A DNA stretch of 64,000 nt from Teredinibacter sp. KSP-S5-2 (GTDB lineage Bacteria > Pseudomonadota > Gammaproteobacteria > Pseudomonadales > Cellvibrionaceae), in the NCBI RefSeq assembly GCF_032773895.1, contig NZ_CP120416.1, positions 742,001 through 806,000 on the forward strand. The letters are read 5' to 3'. Of the stretch, positions 43,151 through 52,888 are shown in pieces (within the stretch, counting starts at the first letter, position 1; every line of letters begins with the position of its first letter). The notes below the pieces were generated by a model. The model searched no databases, was not told the DNA's origin, and worked only from the letters and a program-made list of their open reading frames with translations. The translations under genes were made by a program, and so were the position numbers.

Positions 43151-44350
43151 TTATTGAACAGATACGGTAATTGACGCCTGTTTAATCGCACCCTGGCTAT
43201 CAATACCTACCGCATAAAGAGCGTGCTCTCCTGAATAGATAGGGTTGGTATCGGTATTATAGGTATCGAGAATTGCGTTTAGGGTGTAAGCGAAAGGTGA
43301 ACTCAACACGCTTTGGAAAAAAGCTGTACTGGAGTAACTACTGTCAATGTACAGCCCTATTTGGCTTGTTGTTCCCGATGATACATCGATATCAACATTG
43401 ATCGGTGCAGATATTGGGCTTGATGTACTTGGGCTGGCGAAATGCAGTGCCTGATTAGACACAGCGCCCGCGGTAATGGTTTTTTCGGAGCAGTGTTTTG
43501 CTACACCTTGCGCATCATATGCACAGCCTTTTAGCGTGTAAGCGCCGGATACGGGGAAATAGTATTCCTTGCTATAGCGTTTTACGCCAGGCTGGTAAGG
43601 GTAATTCCAGGAAAATCCAGTGCCGTAAATGCCTGCAGATTCACAGGCTGCAATAAATTCCCAGGCTCCCCAGGATGTTGACGATGCCGGAGATTCACTT
43701 GTCCACCATTTGGCCTGAAACAGCATGTTTTTATAAATAGCATACTGATTACCCATGTAAGTTTGACCTTGCTGCCAGGGTTGGTATATGGCGCAATTTT
43801 GCACTTGTTGATTGGGCGGAATAAATTCAACTTTGAAATGATCGAAGCTGATGGTGCCGGAAAGCCCAACTGAAAACATCGCGTGCGCAGAGTCCTGAGT
43901 GGCTATGGTCAAGTTCGCCGGCTCATTATAATCGGCAAAGATGATGCGGGTGGAAACTGATCCGCCGGATGACGACGAGCTACTGGTCGAGGACGACGAC
44001 GTGGTACTCGAACTGGAGCTGGACGTACTGCTGGTCGAGGAAGTGGTTGAACTGGAACTGCTGGAGCTGGTATCGGGTGCACAGTGACCGAGGTGATCCC
44101 AGGCATAACGCCACGCCCAACCTTCTCCTGGTGTGTATGGACCCCAGATGTTACACCAGCCAGCCACTTTACACTGGTAGGCATTCTCTTTGTATTTAAT
44201 TACCATGCCGTCTGAAATCATGAGTGCGGGCACAGTTGGACCAGTGAAATCGGGTAATCCACTACAATTAACGCCATCTGTTTGTGCGTGTGAATTAACT
44301 GCCATAGAAATAATAAGTAACGTGATTAAGTAACATACATGTCTATTCAT
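43151..44350 (-). CDS. Secreted polyserine protein with two CBM5/12-like domains
   Basis: A 399-residue exported protein. The signal peptide ends near SHAQ. An N-terminal module with four Cys and W..G...W..LGHC resembles a CBM5/12-type chitin-binding domain. A Ser/Thr linker (about residues 94-128) follows, then a beta domain and a second module (WQQGQTYMGNQYAIYKNMLF, AKWWT.ES). The C-terminal 130 residues contain two Ig-like or Big-type repeats ending VGIDSQGAIKQ. No catalytic domain is visible. It shares the AKWWT module pattern with the gene at 21287. Confidence 0.78.
   Translation of the reverse strand: MNRHVCYLITLLIISMAVNSHAQTDGVNCSGLPDFTGPTVPALMISDGMVIKYKENAYQCKVAGWCNIWGPYTPGEGWAWRYAWDHLGHCAPDTSSSSSSSTTSSTSSTSSSSSSTTSSSSTSSSSSSGGSVSTRIIFADYNEPANLTIATQDSAHAMFSVGLSGTISFDHFKVEFIPPNQQVQNCAIYQPWQQGQTYMGNQYAIYKNMLFQAKWWTSESPASSTSWGAWEFIAACESAGIYGTGFSWNYPYQPGVKRYSKEYYFPVSGAYTLKGCAYDAQGVAKHCSEKTITAGAVSNQALHFASPSTSSPISAPINVDIDVSSGTTSQIGLYIDSSYSSTAFFQSVLSSPFAYTLNAILDTYNTDTNPIYSGEHALYAVGIDSQGAIKQASITVSVQ
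43969..44075 (-). repeat. Polyserine-linker coding repeat (second)
   Basis: The segment encodes the Ser/Thr linker of the neighbouring secreted protein with mixed Ser codons. It matches the linker near 37.6 kb in style but not in exact DNA. Confidence 0.8.
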
Positions 44351-44818
44351 GGTATGTATTCCTCATAATATTATTTTATTTTTTTTCTTGTAAAACGTTT
44401 CCTGGCGATCAGCATCGTGCTGATGGTTACAATTTATTTGTTTGGTTTTACTAGTCCAATATTGATTGTGAATAAAAACAAGAACGATCATTGCAATAAC
44501 ATTGAATTTCCGCGGAATAGTTTTCTCTTGGGTGGTAAAGTACGTCATCTAGGGGTTGTTGAGGTTTGTTGAATATAAGTTCCGGACTGTTTTTCCTGAA
44601 ACGTGGTCCTAAAAGCTTTACTTACATTGATTCTTTTATGCGAACTTGTACGCATATTGACCTTACATATATTATTGTTTAGAGCTGGTGTGATTGATTT
44701 TTTCATTTTGCTGTTTTTTCTTTCTGGGCAGTAATGAGTAAAATAGCTAATACACAGTTGGCTGAATTATTTTTTTGTCTGACGATCCTTTTCTTTCAGG
44801 CGGGCTATACCAAATGCG
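44351..44818. other. AT-rich intergenic region before sbcB
   Basis: No ribosome-site-backed frame is visible here; a minus-strand open frame near 44363-44548 lacks one. It holds the divergent promoters of the chitin-binding-type gene and sbcB, but I find no strong -35/-10 pair. Confidence 0.5.
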
Positions 44819-46273
44819 GTGCATCTTTTGAAAACACTTTATTGGCACGATTATGAAACTTGGGGCGCCACCCCCTCTGTTGATCGTCCTTCACAGTTTG
44901 CAGGTGTGAGGACTGATGAAGATTTGAATATTATCGGCGAGCCTCTGGTCGTTTATTGCCAGCCACCGCAAGATATTTGGCCTAATCCAGAAGCCTGTTT
45001 GGTAACCGGAATTACGCCGCAAAAGGCGGCAAGTGAAGGTGTTCCTGAACGAGAATTTATCCGGCGCATCCATCAGGAATTTATGCAGGCGAAAACCTGT
45101 GTCGTGGGATACAACTCGTTGCGCTTCGATGATGAAGTGACACGTTACACTCTCTATCGTAATTTTTATGACCCCTATGAGCGGGAGTGGCGCAATGGAA
45201 ATTCCCGGTGGGATATTATCGATATGCTTCGGCTGACTTTTGCTGTCAGACCGGAAGGCATTGAGTGGCCAGTCGTGGATGGTAAGCCCAGCTTTAAGCT
45301 GGAGTTGCTGACACAGGCCAACGGCATTTCTCATATGTCTGCCCATGATGCCTATTCGGACGTGGAAGCGACCATCGAAATGGCAAAAATAATCAAAACC
45401 AGAAAGCCGGAGTTGTACGATTACGTTTATAGCAATCGTTCCAAGCAGGCGGTAAACGCGCTGATTGATATTCAGGCGAGAAAACCGTTGTTACATATCT
45501 CCTCTCGTTTTTCTTCTGAACGTGGCTGTTCGGCACTCATCGTGCCTTTGGCGATACACCCAGTGAATAAAAATGCTGTGATCACCTATGACCTTTCGGT
45601 GGACCCGGCTGAGCTGGCAACGTTGAGTGCGGAAGAAATTGCCAACCGTGTATTTGTTGCTCAGGAGGATTTACCTGAAGGCCAGGAGCGTATTCCGTTG
45701 AAGCTGGTGCATTTGAATAAGTGCCCGATTCTTGCTACGCCTAAACTGGTGAGTAAAGAGATGGAAGCGCGTTTTGGTTTGGATAAAAACCAATGTGAAA
45801 TCCATTGGCAAAAAATTCGATCGATGGATATCTCAGCGAAACTGCAAGCGGTGTTCCAGTTAAACGTTTTCGAAGAAAAAAAGGACCCGGAGCAGAAACT
45901 GTATGATGGCTTTATCGGCAATAGTGATAAAGCATTGATGCAAAACGTTCGCAACCTGAAACCGGAAAATATACAAGGCAATCGCTTTGTATTTGAAGAC
46001 ACTCGGTTGGCAAATATCCTGCCAAAATATTTGGCTCGTAACTTTTACTCGTATTTAACTGAGGTAGAACAACAAGAGTGGGATGAAACCGTTGCTCATA
46101 GTTTGTATTACGGTGGGGAAAACAAACTTTCGTGGCAGGAAATAACCGACAAAATTGGAGCGTTAAAGCAAGAAAAAGCCGGGGACAGCCAGGCAATAGC
46201 GATTCTCAACGCTTGTAGTGATTATGTCGCGTACCGCTATGAGAACAGCATTGTCGGTCATATTGGGAAGTAA
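44819..46273 (+). CDS. sbcB: Exodeoxyribonuclease I
   Basis: A 484-residue 3'-5' single-strand DNA exonuclease of the DEDDh class. The opening WHDYETWGATPSVDRPSQFAGVRTD supplies Asp11 and Glu13. TGITPQKA, then a middle Asp in YNSLRFDDE and the HDAYSDVEAT segment (His and Asp) complete the active site. The C-terminal half matches the ExoI SH3-like and helical domains. The start is GTG at 44819 and the ribosome site is weak; a nearby ATG is out of frame. It works in recombination and mismatch repair. Confidence 0.95.
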   Translation: MHLLKTLYWHDYETWGATPSVDRPSQFAGVRTDEDLNIIGEPLVVYCQPPQDIWPNPEACLVTGITPQKAASEGVPEREFIRRIHQEFMQAKTCVVGYNSLRFDDEVTRYTLYRNFYDPYEREWRNGNSRWDIIDMLRLTFAVRPEGIEWPVVDGKPSFKLELLTQANGISHMSAHDAYSDVEATIEMAKIIKTRKPELYDYVYSNRSKQAVNALIDIQARKPLLHISSRFSSERGCSALIVPLAIHPVNKNAVITYDLSVDPAELATLSAEEIANRVFVAQEDLPEGQERIPLKLVHLNKCPILATPKLVSKEMEARFGLDKNQCEIHWQKIRSMDISAKLQAVFQLNVFEEKKDPEQKLYDGFIGNSDKALMQNVRNLKPENIQGNRFVFEDTRLANILPKYLARNFYSYLTEVEQQEWDETVAHSLYYGGENKLSWQEITDKIGALKQEKAGDSQAIAILNACSDYVAYRYENSIVGHIGK

Positions 46274-46512
46274 GTCAGAACAGGAGTTGTGTTCAGCTGC
46301 TTGTCAGGGGAGGAGATGTTGATCGGCCTAATTAGAGTTGGCCTCCCGCAAAAGTCTCGGTTGCGTTCATGTGTTTGCCTAAAGTTGGCTGCCCGACTTT
46401 TGTTCGGGCACCATTCTTCTCCCATTTGACCAAGCGCAGTGAATTAATTACCCATTTAGGTCGAAGCCCCGGTAAAATAGCCACCAAATTTAATGTGCGT
46501 GAGGATCTATTT
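46274..46512. other. Leader region before pyrB
   Basis: TGCCCGA (46390-46396) and TCGGGCA (46404-46410) form a small hairpin, followed only by a C/T-rich run. No leader peptide with a clear site is seen. Attenuation as in enterobacterial pyrBI is possible but unsupported. Confidence 0.4.
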
Positions 46513-47541
46513 GTGAATTTTGCTGGTGCCCATATTCTTTCAGTGGATCAATTTGAGCGAGCGGATATTGAAAGGATTTTTTCCGTCGCAGACGCAATGG
46601 AACCTTATGCGTTGAGGCAAAAAGTAACCCGTGTTTTAGAGGGGGCGATCCTTGGCAACATGTTCTTCGAGCCAAGTACCCGGACTCGAGTCAGTTTTGG
46701 TTGTGCTTTTAACCTTCTGGGCGGTGAAGTTCGCGAGACTACGGGCTTTAAGAGCTCAGCCATAGCGAAAGGGGAATCCCTGCACGATACCGCCCGTGTG
46801 CTTTCAGGTTATAGCGATGTGATTTGTATGCGTCACCCGGATTCGGGTTCGGTTGGCGAATTTGCCGTCGCCAGCCGGGTTCCGGTCATTAACGGCGGTG
46901 ATGGGGCCAACGAGCATCCTAGTCAGGCATTATTGGATCTGTACACCATCCAGAAAGAAGTGAAAGATAAAGGCGGCAGCCTGGACGGCCTGCGTATCGC
47001 TATGATTGGCGACTTGAAGTTTGGTCGAACCGTTCACTCACTCAGTCGTTTGCTACGTTTGTACAAGAATCTTCACGTTGTCTTGGTCTCGCCCGAAGAA
47101 CTTGCCATGCCAGAGAAGTATGTTGAACTTCTGCGTGAAGCCGGCCATACCGTAGAAATCTCTTCCGACTTGCCGGGTAGTATCAAGCATGTGGATATCG
47201 TGTATTCCACGCGAATCCAGGAAGAACGCTTTAATTCCAAAGAAGAGGCCGACTTGTACCGTGGCAAATTCCGCTTAAATCAGGCTATTTACACCAAGTA
47301 CTGTGAGCCAAATACCGTGATCATGCATCCGCTTCCTCGCGATTCGCGTTCTGAAGCCAATGAGTTGGATAACGACCTGAACCAGAACCCGAAACTGGCG
47401 ATTTTCCGTCAGGCGGACAATGGTGTGTTAGTTCGTATGGCGCTGTTTGCCATGATTCTGGATGTGGTGGATCTGGTGGATAGATTCTCCAAGCCTGTAA
47501 ACTGGTATCACGCGCGACGCGAGCCCAAGATTGACCTTTAA
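46513..47541 (+). CDS. pyrB: Aspartate carbamoyltransferase
   Basis: 342 residues from GTG 46513, which has GAGG eight bases upstream; the open frame reaches back to 46369, but that extension is not family-like. Catalytic-site motifs are FFEPSTRTRVSF (carbamoyl-phosphate binding), SGYSDVICMRHP, GGDGANEHPSQALLD and IMHPLPRDSR. It condenses aspartate with carbamoyl phosphate in pyrimidine synthesis. It is somewhat longer than the 311-residue E. coli enzyme, and no pyrI regulatory gene follows, so allosteric control probably differs. Confidence 0.94.
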   Translation: MNFAGAHILSVDQFERADIERIFSVADAMEPYALRQKVTRVLEGAILGNMFFEPSTRTRVSFGCAFNLLGGEVRETTGFKSSAIAKGESLHDTARVLSGYSDVICMRHPDSGSVGEFAVASRVPVINGGDGANEHPSQALLDLYTIQKEVKDKGGSLDGLRIAMIGDLKFGRTVHSLSRLLRLYKNLHVVLVSPEELAMPEKYVELLREAGHTVEISSDLPGSIKHVDIVYSTRIQEERFNSKEEADLYRGKFRLNQAIYTKYCEPNTVIMHPLPRDSRSEANELDNDLNQNPKLAIFRQADNGVLVRMALFAMILDVVDLVDRFSKPVNWYHARREPKIDL

Positions 47542-47568
47542 TCCGGGCTCATTGCATAACGGTGTGTG

Positions 47569-48849
47569 CTAAGTGATGAACTGATTGACCTTGGCAATCA
47601 GGCGGTGATGTTCAAGCGGCTTTTGTAAGCAGGCGTTGGCCTTCACTTTTTTGCCAAAGCGGGTCAGTTCTTCTTTATCGCACACCGAAATCAATATCAC
47701 CGGGATCATGGCTGTTGAGGGGTCATCCCGCAGGGACTGGCATACTGCGTAGCCGTTTACTCCCGGTAGATACACATCCAGGATGATAACGTCCGGCTTT
47801 AATTCTTTTGCCATATTCAGGCATTCTTCACCGCTGCGGGTGCTGACTACAGTACTGTGGCCGCGTAGCGTTTCGGAAATAATATCAATACTGATTTCAT
47901 CGTCGTCCACCACTAACACCGTGTTATGCGGGTTGTAGAGTTTGACTGTGGAACGGTTTCGACCGCACTGTTTGGACTCGTACAGGGCTTTATCGGCCAG
48001 GCTGATTTGTTGCTGCAGACTGGAACCTGTGGTGAAGTTGACCACGCTGCCACCGATACTGACGGTTACCCGATCACTGCTGGTGGAGGCCCGGTGTTTC
48101 AAATTCAATTTTTCGACTGTTTTACGGATGTGCTCCGCGACATGGTAGGCTCCGTCTTGCGGCGTATTGGGCAGCATGACAATAAATTCTTCGCCACCAT
48201 ACCGGGCGACAAGGTCTGACGGTCTGTTTAGGCATTTTTGCAGGGCAGAGGACACCAGCTTGATACACTCGTCACCGGCCGGGTGCCCATAGTAATCATT
48301 GAACAGCTTAAAGTGGTCGATATCGAGCAGCAGAATTGCCAAAGGCTCTTTGGATCGAGTGGCCAGACGCCAGTACTCATGAGCTTTCTCTTCAAAGGTG
48401 CGTCGGTTATAGAGCTGGGTTAAACCATCAATCTGGCTGAGGTTTTTCAGGTCCTGATTCAATTGGTTAAGTTGGTCGCGCATATTGGTGATGCGCTCCA
48501 TGGCCTGAATTTTGGCCTTGAGAATAACCTGGCTAACAGGTTTGATCAGGTAATCGTCGCCACCGGCATTAATACCGTGCTCCAGGTCTTCGTCTTCGCT
48601 TTTACCTGTGACAAAAATAATCGGAATCCAGTGATCGCCAAGCCATTCGCGAATCAGGCGGGTTGTTTCAAAACCGTCCAGACCCGGCATTTCGACGTCC
48701 ATGATGATCATGTCAACTGGTGTCTTATCGACAATTTGTAACGCTTCCTCCCCACTAGATGCAATTAAAGGATCGTGGCCGAATGCCCGAATGTAACTGC
48801 TCATCGCGTGGCGTAAGGTTGCACTATCTTCTACAAGGAGTATCTTCAT
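47569..48849 (-). CDS. Response regulator diguanylate cyclase with REC-GGDEF-REC order
   Basis: 426 residues from ATG 48849 (MKILLVEDSATLRHAM); the open frame extends 21 codons further with no better start. The first receiver domain carries Asp51 in IIMDVEMPG and a Lys in YLIKPVS. The GGDEF domain has GGEEF at residues 218-222 and an inhibitory-site RxxD (RPSD) five residues before it, so product inhibition is likely. A second receiver follows at the C-terminus (VVDDDEISID; phospho-acceptor Asp near 358 in LDVYLPGVNG). No kinase gene adjoins. It should make cyclic di-GMP. Confidence 0.92.
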   Translation of the reverse strand: MKILLVEDSATLRHAMSSYIRAFGHDPLIASSGEEALQIVDKTPVDMIIMDVEMPGLDGFETTRLIREWLGDHWIPIIFVTGKSEDEDLEHGINAGGDDYLIKPVSQVILKAKIQAMERITNMRDQLNQLNQDLKNLSQIDGLTQLYNRRTFEEKAHEYWRLATRSKEPLAILLLDIDHFKLFNDYYGHPAGDECIKLVSSALQKCLNRPSDLVARYGGEEFIVMLPNTPQDGAYHVAEHIRKTVEKLNLKHRASTSSDRVTVSIGGSVVNFTTGSSLQQQISLADKALYESKQCGRNRSTVKLYNPHNTVLVVDDDEISIDIISETLRGHSTVVSTRSGEECLNMAKELKPDVIILDVYLPGVNGYAVCQSLRDDPSTAMIPVILISVCDKEELTRFGKKVKANACLQKPLEHHRLIAKVNQFIT

Positions 48850-48960
48850 CCAGGAGAGCTTCACCCAAAGTTTTTTATGCCCACTGGTTTTAAGTCTATC
48901 ACAGGGAAACAAAAACGACGGATTTCACTTCAAAAACTAAATAACTCTTTTCGGAACAGG

Positions 48961-48966
48961 TATAAT
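48961..48966 (+). promoter_or_regulatory. Candidate -10 box upstream of the acyltransferase-dinG operon
   Basis: A perfect TATAAT lies about 70 bases before the acyltransferase start and is followed by CCCGCC. No matching -35 is visible, so an activator may be needed. Confidence 0.45.
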
Positions 48967-49035
48967 TCCCGCCTTTTTCCGTGGGACAATCCCACATTCG
49001 ATTGATTTTTAAACAACAGAGGATAGGTTAGGCTG

Positions 49036-50202
49036 ATGTCAGAGTTCGACGATATTCGCCCGTATAACGACGATGAAGTGGCCGATGTACTGCAGCAGCT
49101 ACTGGAAGACCGGGAGTTTATCGACTCCATAATTGCGTTAAAGCTGCCCAAAACTGGTCGGTTTCTCAAGCATGTGCTTCGATCTGTGGTTCAAAGCAAG
49201 TTAGCCAAGCAGCTTTCCGGTGTAAAAACAGTTGCTGATTTTCAGGCTCTGATCGAATCCTACCTTGGGACGCTCATTGATCGAACCGTCACCAATCTAT
49301 CCGTTTCCGGTCTGGAAAAGCTGGACAAATCCCAGTCCTATTTGTTTATTAGCAACCATCGCGATATTGCGATGGATCCGGCCTTCGTAAACTGGACATT
49401 GTTCCACAACGGTTTCACCACTTTGCGTATTGCCATCGGTGATAACTTGCTGACCAAACCTTTTGCTTCGCGGCTGATGCGTTTGAACAAAAGCTTTATT
49501 GTGAATCGCTCGGCAACCAAACCACGGGAAAAACTAAAAGCCGCAAAGCTTTTATCCCGTTATATCCAGCATTCACTGCATCAGGACAATGAAAATATCT
49601 GGATCGCGCAGCGGGAAGGGCGAGCAAAAGACGGTATTGACCGAACTAATCCGGCCATTATTAATATGTTTGCTTTAAGCAAGGAAAAAGCGCAGAACTT
49701 TGCTGAGTTTATTGGCAACAGTCGAATTGTGCCGGTGACCATTTCTTACGAATATGATCCATGTGATGAAGCCAAAGCGCGAGAGCTTTATCACAAGGAA
49801 ACATTTGGCAGTTATACCAAAGATGAACACGAGGATGTGCAAAGTATCGCAATGGGAATATCCGGCTACAAAGGCGCAGTGCATCTAGCGTTTGGTGAAC
49901 CTTTAACGGGTACTTTTGAAGATGCGGATCAGGTGGCGGAAGTTTTGGATGAGCGTGTGAATAGTGCTTATGTTCTGCACCCAACAAATTGTTTCGCTTA
50001 TGAAATGCTGATGGGCGAAGCACCGAAAGTTGCAGTTGGTAACCAGGCCGAAGACTTTACTAAAAAGTCCTGGCAAAAAGAGCGTGAGGAGTTTCTTGCC
50101 CGTATTGATGGAATTGATGCGCGCTGGAAGAAAATACTCTTACAGGGGTATGCCAACCCGGTACTGACCAAGCTGGGTCAGCACCACGAACACGATAAAT
50201 AA
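49036..50202 (+). CDS. PlsC-like glycerophospholipid acyltransferase
   Basis: A 388-residue soluble-looking protein. The catalytic block reads SNHRDIAMDP (His108 and Asp114), which is close to the HX4D motif of lysophosphatidate acyltransferases but with five residues between. A second block, WIAQREGRAKDGID, corresponds to the glycerol-phosphate-binding EGxR region. There is no transmembrane helix at the N-terminus, unlike PlsC. It probably acylates a lysolipid; acyl donor and acceptor are unknown. The dinG gene follows after 20 bases. Confidence 0.83.
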   Translation: MSEFDDIRPYNDDEVADVLQQLLEDREFIDSIIALKLPKTGRFLKHVLRSVVQSKLAKQLSGVKTVADFQALIESYLGTLIDRTVTNLSVSGLEKLDKSQSYLFISNHRDIAMDPAFVNWTLFHNGFTTLRIAIGDNLLTKPFASRLMRLNKSFIVNRSATKPREKLKAAKLLSRYIQHSLHQDNENIWIAQREGRAKDGIDRTNPAIINMFALSKEKAQNFAEFIGNSRIVPVTISYEYDPCDEAKARELYHKETFGSYTKDEHEDVQSIAMGISGYKGAVHLAFGEPLTGTFEDADQVAEVLDERVNSAYVLHPTNCFAYEMLMGEAPKVAVGNQAEDFTKKSWQKEREEFLARIDGIDARWKKILLQGYANPVLTKLGQHHEHDK

Positions 50203-50222
50203 AAAGCACAGTAGGTTTTATC

Positions 50223-52340
50223 TTGCCACTAAGTGATAGCACCAAAAAAACGATTCAAACTGCCTACTCGAAGTTTCTGGAAAATAAAGAATTAACTCCA
50301 CGCTATGGGCAGCGGTTAATGATCGCTGAAGTGGCAAAAGCGCTGGGAAATATTGAGCTGGATGGCGAAGGGCTACGTACCAATACGCCCCATGTTGCCG
50401 TGGTTGAAGCGGGAACCGGTACGGGGAAAACCGTCGGCTATTTACTGCCTTCCATTGTGATGGCGCAAGCGCTGGATAAAACCGTAATCGTGGCCACGGC
50501 CACGGTTGCCCTGCAAGAGCAAATTATTTTTAAAGACTTACCCGAACTGATTCGTCACACGCCTTTGGAATTTCAATTTCGTTTGGCAAAGGGGCGTGGC
50601 CGATATTTGTGTCTAGCCAAACTGGATGCAATTTTATCCAGTGCAGACGATCAGTTTATTCCTCTCTACGAAGATGAAGCCGGTTTAATTAGCGCCGAAG
50701 ACAGTGAACTCTACGGCGATATGATGGGTAAACTTGGTCGAGGTGAGTGGGATGGGGACCGCGATAACTGGTCAGCGGAAATCATGCCCGCTGCCTGGCA
50801 ACGGGTGACGACTGATCACCGTCAATGTTCGGGGCGAAAGTGCAGTCACGTTCGTCAATGTGCTTTTTTTAAAGCGCGGGAAGCATTGGGTGAAGCGGAT
50901 TGCATTGTTGCCAACCACGATTTGGTCTTGGCGGATTTGTCCCTTGGTGGTGGTGCGATTTTGCCTGCACCGGAGCAGTGCATTTATGTGTTTGATGAAG
51001 GCCACCACCTTGCCGACAAAGCGCTAAATCATTTCAGTTGCCATACCCGTTACAAAAGCACCATTCGTTGGTTGGGGCAAAGTGAGGGGCAATGGCCGTC
51101 CATTGTCGAGCCTCTGTCCGAAGCCAGTTATTTTATGCAGTTGTCGGTGCCGCTAGAGTCCACGCTTAAGGCAACTCGCTCCATTATGGAAGCCTACCTT
51201 CCGCAAATGGATGCGCTTGTTCAAAGTGCGGATCAAACCCAGCAAAAAATACAGCTCCGTTTTGCTCAAGGTGTGGTGCCGGGAGATTTAGAACTCTTCG
51301 CTCAAGACCTTGCAGCGCAGTTTGCAGAATTGGTTCAGGTGCTGACAAAAATGCACAAAGAGCTGGGGGAACTGATGGAAGAAGATCATCCTGCCGTTCC
51401 ATTAGTCGACTTGGAAAGCATTTATCCTGTTGTTGGCTCCTGGTTGCATAGGGCGGAAGCCAATATGGAGTTATGGGAAAGTTATTCTGATACCAAGCAC
51501 AAAGCCAACTGGCCGGTTGCGCGCTGGATTACTGTGGTGACCTTTAACGATATTGCGGATTATGAAATTGTCTCGAGCCCAATATTAGCCTCAAAAGCAC
51601 TGGAAAAAGATTTGTGGTCTCGTTGCTGTGGTGCCGTGGTGACTTCTGCAACACTGACGGCATTAAATTCGTTTGATCGGTTTAAGCAGCGTACCGGTAC
51701 TTATGATCATGCGACTTATAATGTTGTGCCCAGCCCGTTTGATTTTAATGCAATGGGGCTGCTCACTATTCCTGAAGGCGCGATTGATGCAAATAATGCG
51801 GTCGCCCATACGGACAGTGTTGTTGAACTGTTGCCGCAGATAATTGATGTCAAAGCGGGCACACTGGTTTTGTTTGCCTCACGCAAACAAATGGTTGATG
51901 TACACGAAGAACTGCCGGATGACTTGCGTAGAATTGTGTTAATGCAGGGTGCTGAATCGAAGCAACTTTTAATAAAAAAACACAAAACGCGCATAGAAAA
52001 CGGTAACGGGTCCGTTATTTTTGGTTTGGCCAGTTTTTCTGAAGGTGTTGATCTTCCGGGGAATTACTGCTCCCACGTGATTATTGCAAAAATTCCTTTC
52101 TCTGTTCCGGATGACCCGATTGAGGCCGCGTTAGCTGAATGGGTGGAAGCCAATGGTGGAAATGCATTTATGCAAATAAGTGTTCCAGATGCGGCCATGC
52201 GGTTAGTTCAGGCTTGTGGTCGTTTATTGCGAACGGAATCGGATACGGGAACAATTTCTATTTTGGATCGACGTCTGATATCAAAACGCTACGGTAAAGC
52301 GTTACTCAATTCCTTGCCAAATTTCCGCCGGGATTTTTAA
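50223..52340 (+). CDS. dinG: ATP-dependent DNA helicase DinG
   Basis: A 705-residue superfamily 2 helicase starting at TTG 50223. Walker A is EAGTGTGKT (residues 62-70), the first of the Fe-S cluster cysteines lies in GRGRYLC, and three more lie in HRQCSGRKCSHVRQC. The DEAH box is FDEGHH. Helicase motifs V and VI appear as GLASFSEGVDLPG and QACGRLLRTESD. It unwinds DNA-RNA hybrids and R-loops with 5'-3' polarity in E. coli. It is linked to the acyltransferase gene by position only. Confidence 0.95.
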   Translation: MPLSDSTKKTIQTAYSKFLENKELTPRYGQRLMIAEVAKALGNIELDGEGLRTNTPHVAVVEAGTGTGKTVGYLLPSIVMAQALDKTVIVATATVALQEQIIFKDLPELIRHTPLEFQFRLAKGRGRYLCLAKLDAILSSADDQFIPLYEDEAGLISAEDSELYGDMMGKLGRGEWDGDRDNWSAEIMPAAWQRVTTDHRQCSGRKCSHVRQCAFFKAREALGEADCIVANHDLVLADLSLGGGAILPAPEQCIYVFDEGHHLADKALNHFSCHTRYKSTIRWLGQSEGQWPSIVEPLSEASYFMQLSVPLESTLKATRSIMEAYLPQMDALVQSADQTQQKIQLRFAQGVVPGDLELFAQDLAAQFAELVQVLTKMHKELGELMEEDHPAVPLVDLESIYPVVGSWLHRAEANMELWESYSDTKHKANWPVARWITVVTFNDIADYEIVSSPILASKALEKDLWSRCCGAVVTSATLTALNSFDRFKQRTGTYDHATYNVVPSPFDFNAMGLLTIPEGAIDANNAVAHTDSVVELLPQIIDVKAGTLVLFASRKQMVDVHEELPDDLRRIVLMQGAESKQLLIKKHKTRIENGNGSVIFGLASFSEGVDLPGNYCSHVIIAKIPFSVPDDPIEAALAEWVEANGGNAFMQISVPDAAMRLVQACGRLLRTESDTGTISILDRRLISKRYGKALLNSLPNFRRDF

Positions 52341-52888
52341 TCTCGTACTTCTGGCACATTTTAAAAAAATACACTATCTGCTTTATCTTGGTTGATGCAG
52401 AAAGTGTACGTTTCTCTTCTTTCTTACTGCATATTAGCTAAATAACAATTAGATAGTGATTTATTGCCATTGCGTTTTTTCACTTTACCCGCCTGAGGCG
52501 TGTTGAGTAACCACGATTGAGGTAGTTGTAACCGATCTATGCAGCATGACATTTTTTTTAAAATTTTGTGGAATATTTCTTGAGCTTCTAGTGTCTCATG
52601 TATGCAAAAGAAATGGAGCATAATTTGAAAGTGTTAAATTAATCACAAAATGTTTTTGTGATGTGTGCATAAATGAACACGTTGCCAGGATCGCAGGTTG
52701 AACATGTTGTATTAGGCGTCAATTTTGCAAAAATTAATTTTTTTTCAAATCAAGTGTGCAGTTTCAACAAATCTTCGTGTAACATCGCTGACGCATTTGA
52801 CCTTTATCTTTCTTGGGGCAAATCAAAACCACTCTCTTAGGTGAGTGTCACACTGAGCTTTAGTGTTAGCTGAGGAGCTTTGGTTAAG
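52341..52888. other. Intergenic region between dinG and the bactofilin locus
   Basis: AT-rich, with CACAAAATGTTTTTGTG near 52648 as a palindrome. A minus-strand 65-codon frame (52424-52621) has no ribosome site. Nothing else is convincing apart from the ribosome site for the short reading frame that follows. Confidence 0.5.

Noticed and set aside
44363-44548. Minus-strand 61-codon frame upstream of the chitin-binding-type gene
   Set aside because: No ribosome site and no recognisable protein features.
46390-46410. pyrB attenuator hairpin
   Set aside because: Seven-bp stem without T-run or leader peptide; too weak to call.
46369-46512. N-terminal extension of pyrB
   Set aside because: In-frame but not homologous to the family; a GTG with a good site lies at 46513.
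52424-52621. Minus-strand 65-codon frame after dinG
   Set aside because: No ribosome site; could be a gene remnant but nothing supports translation.
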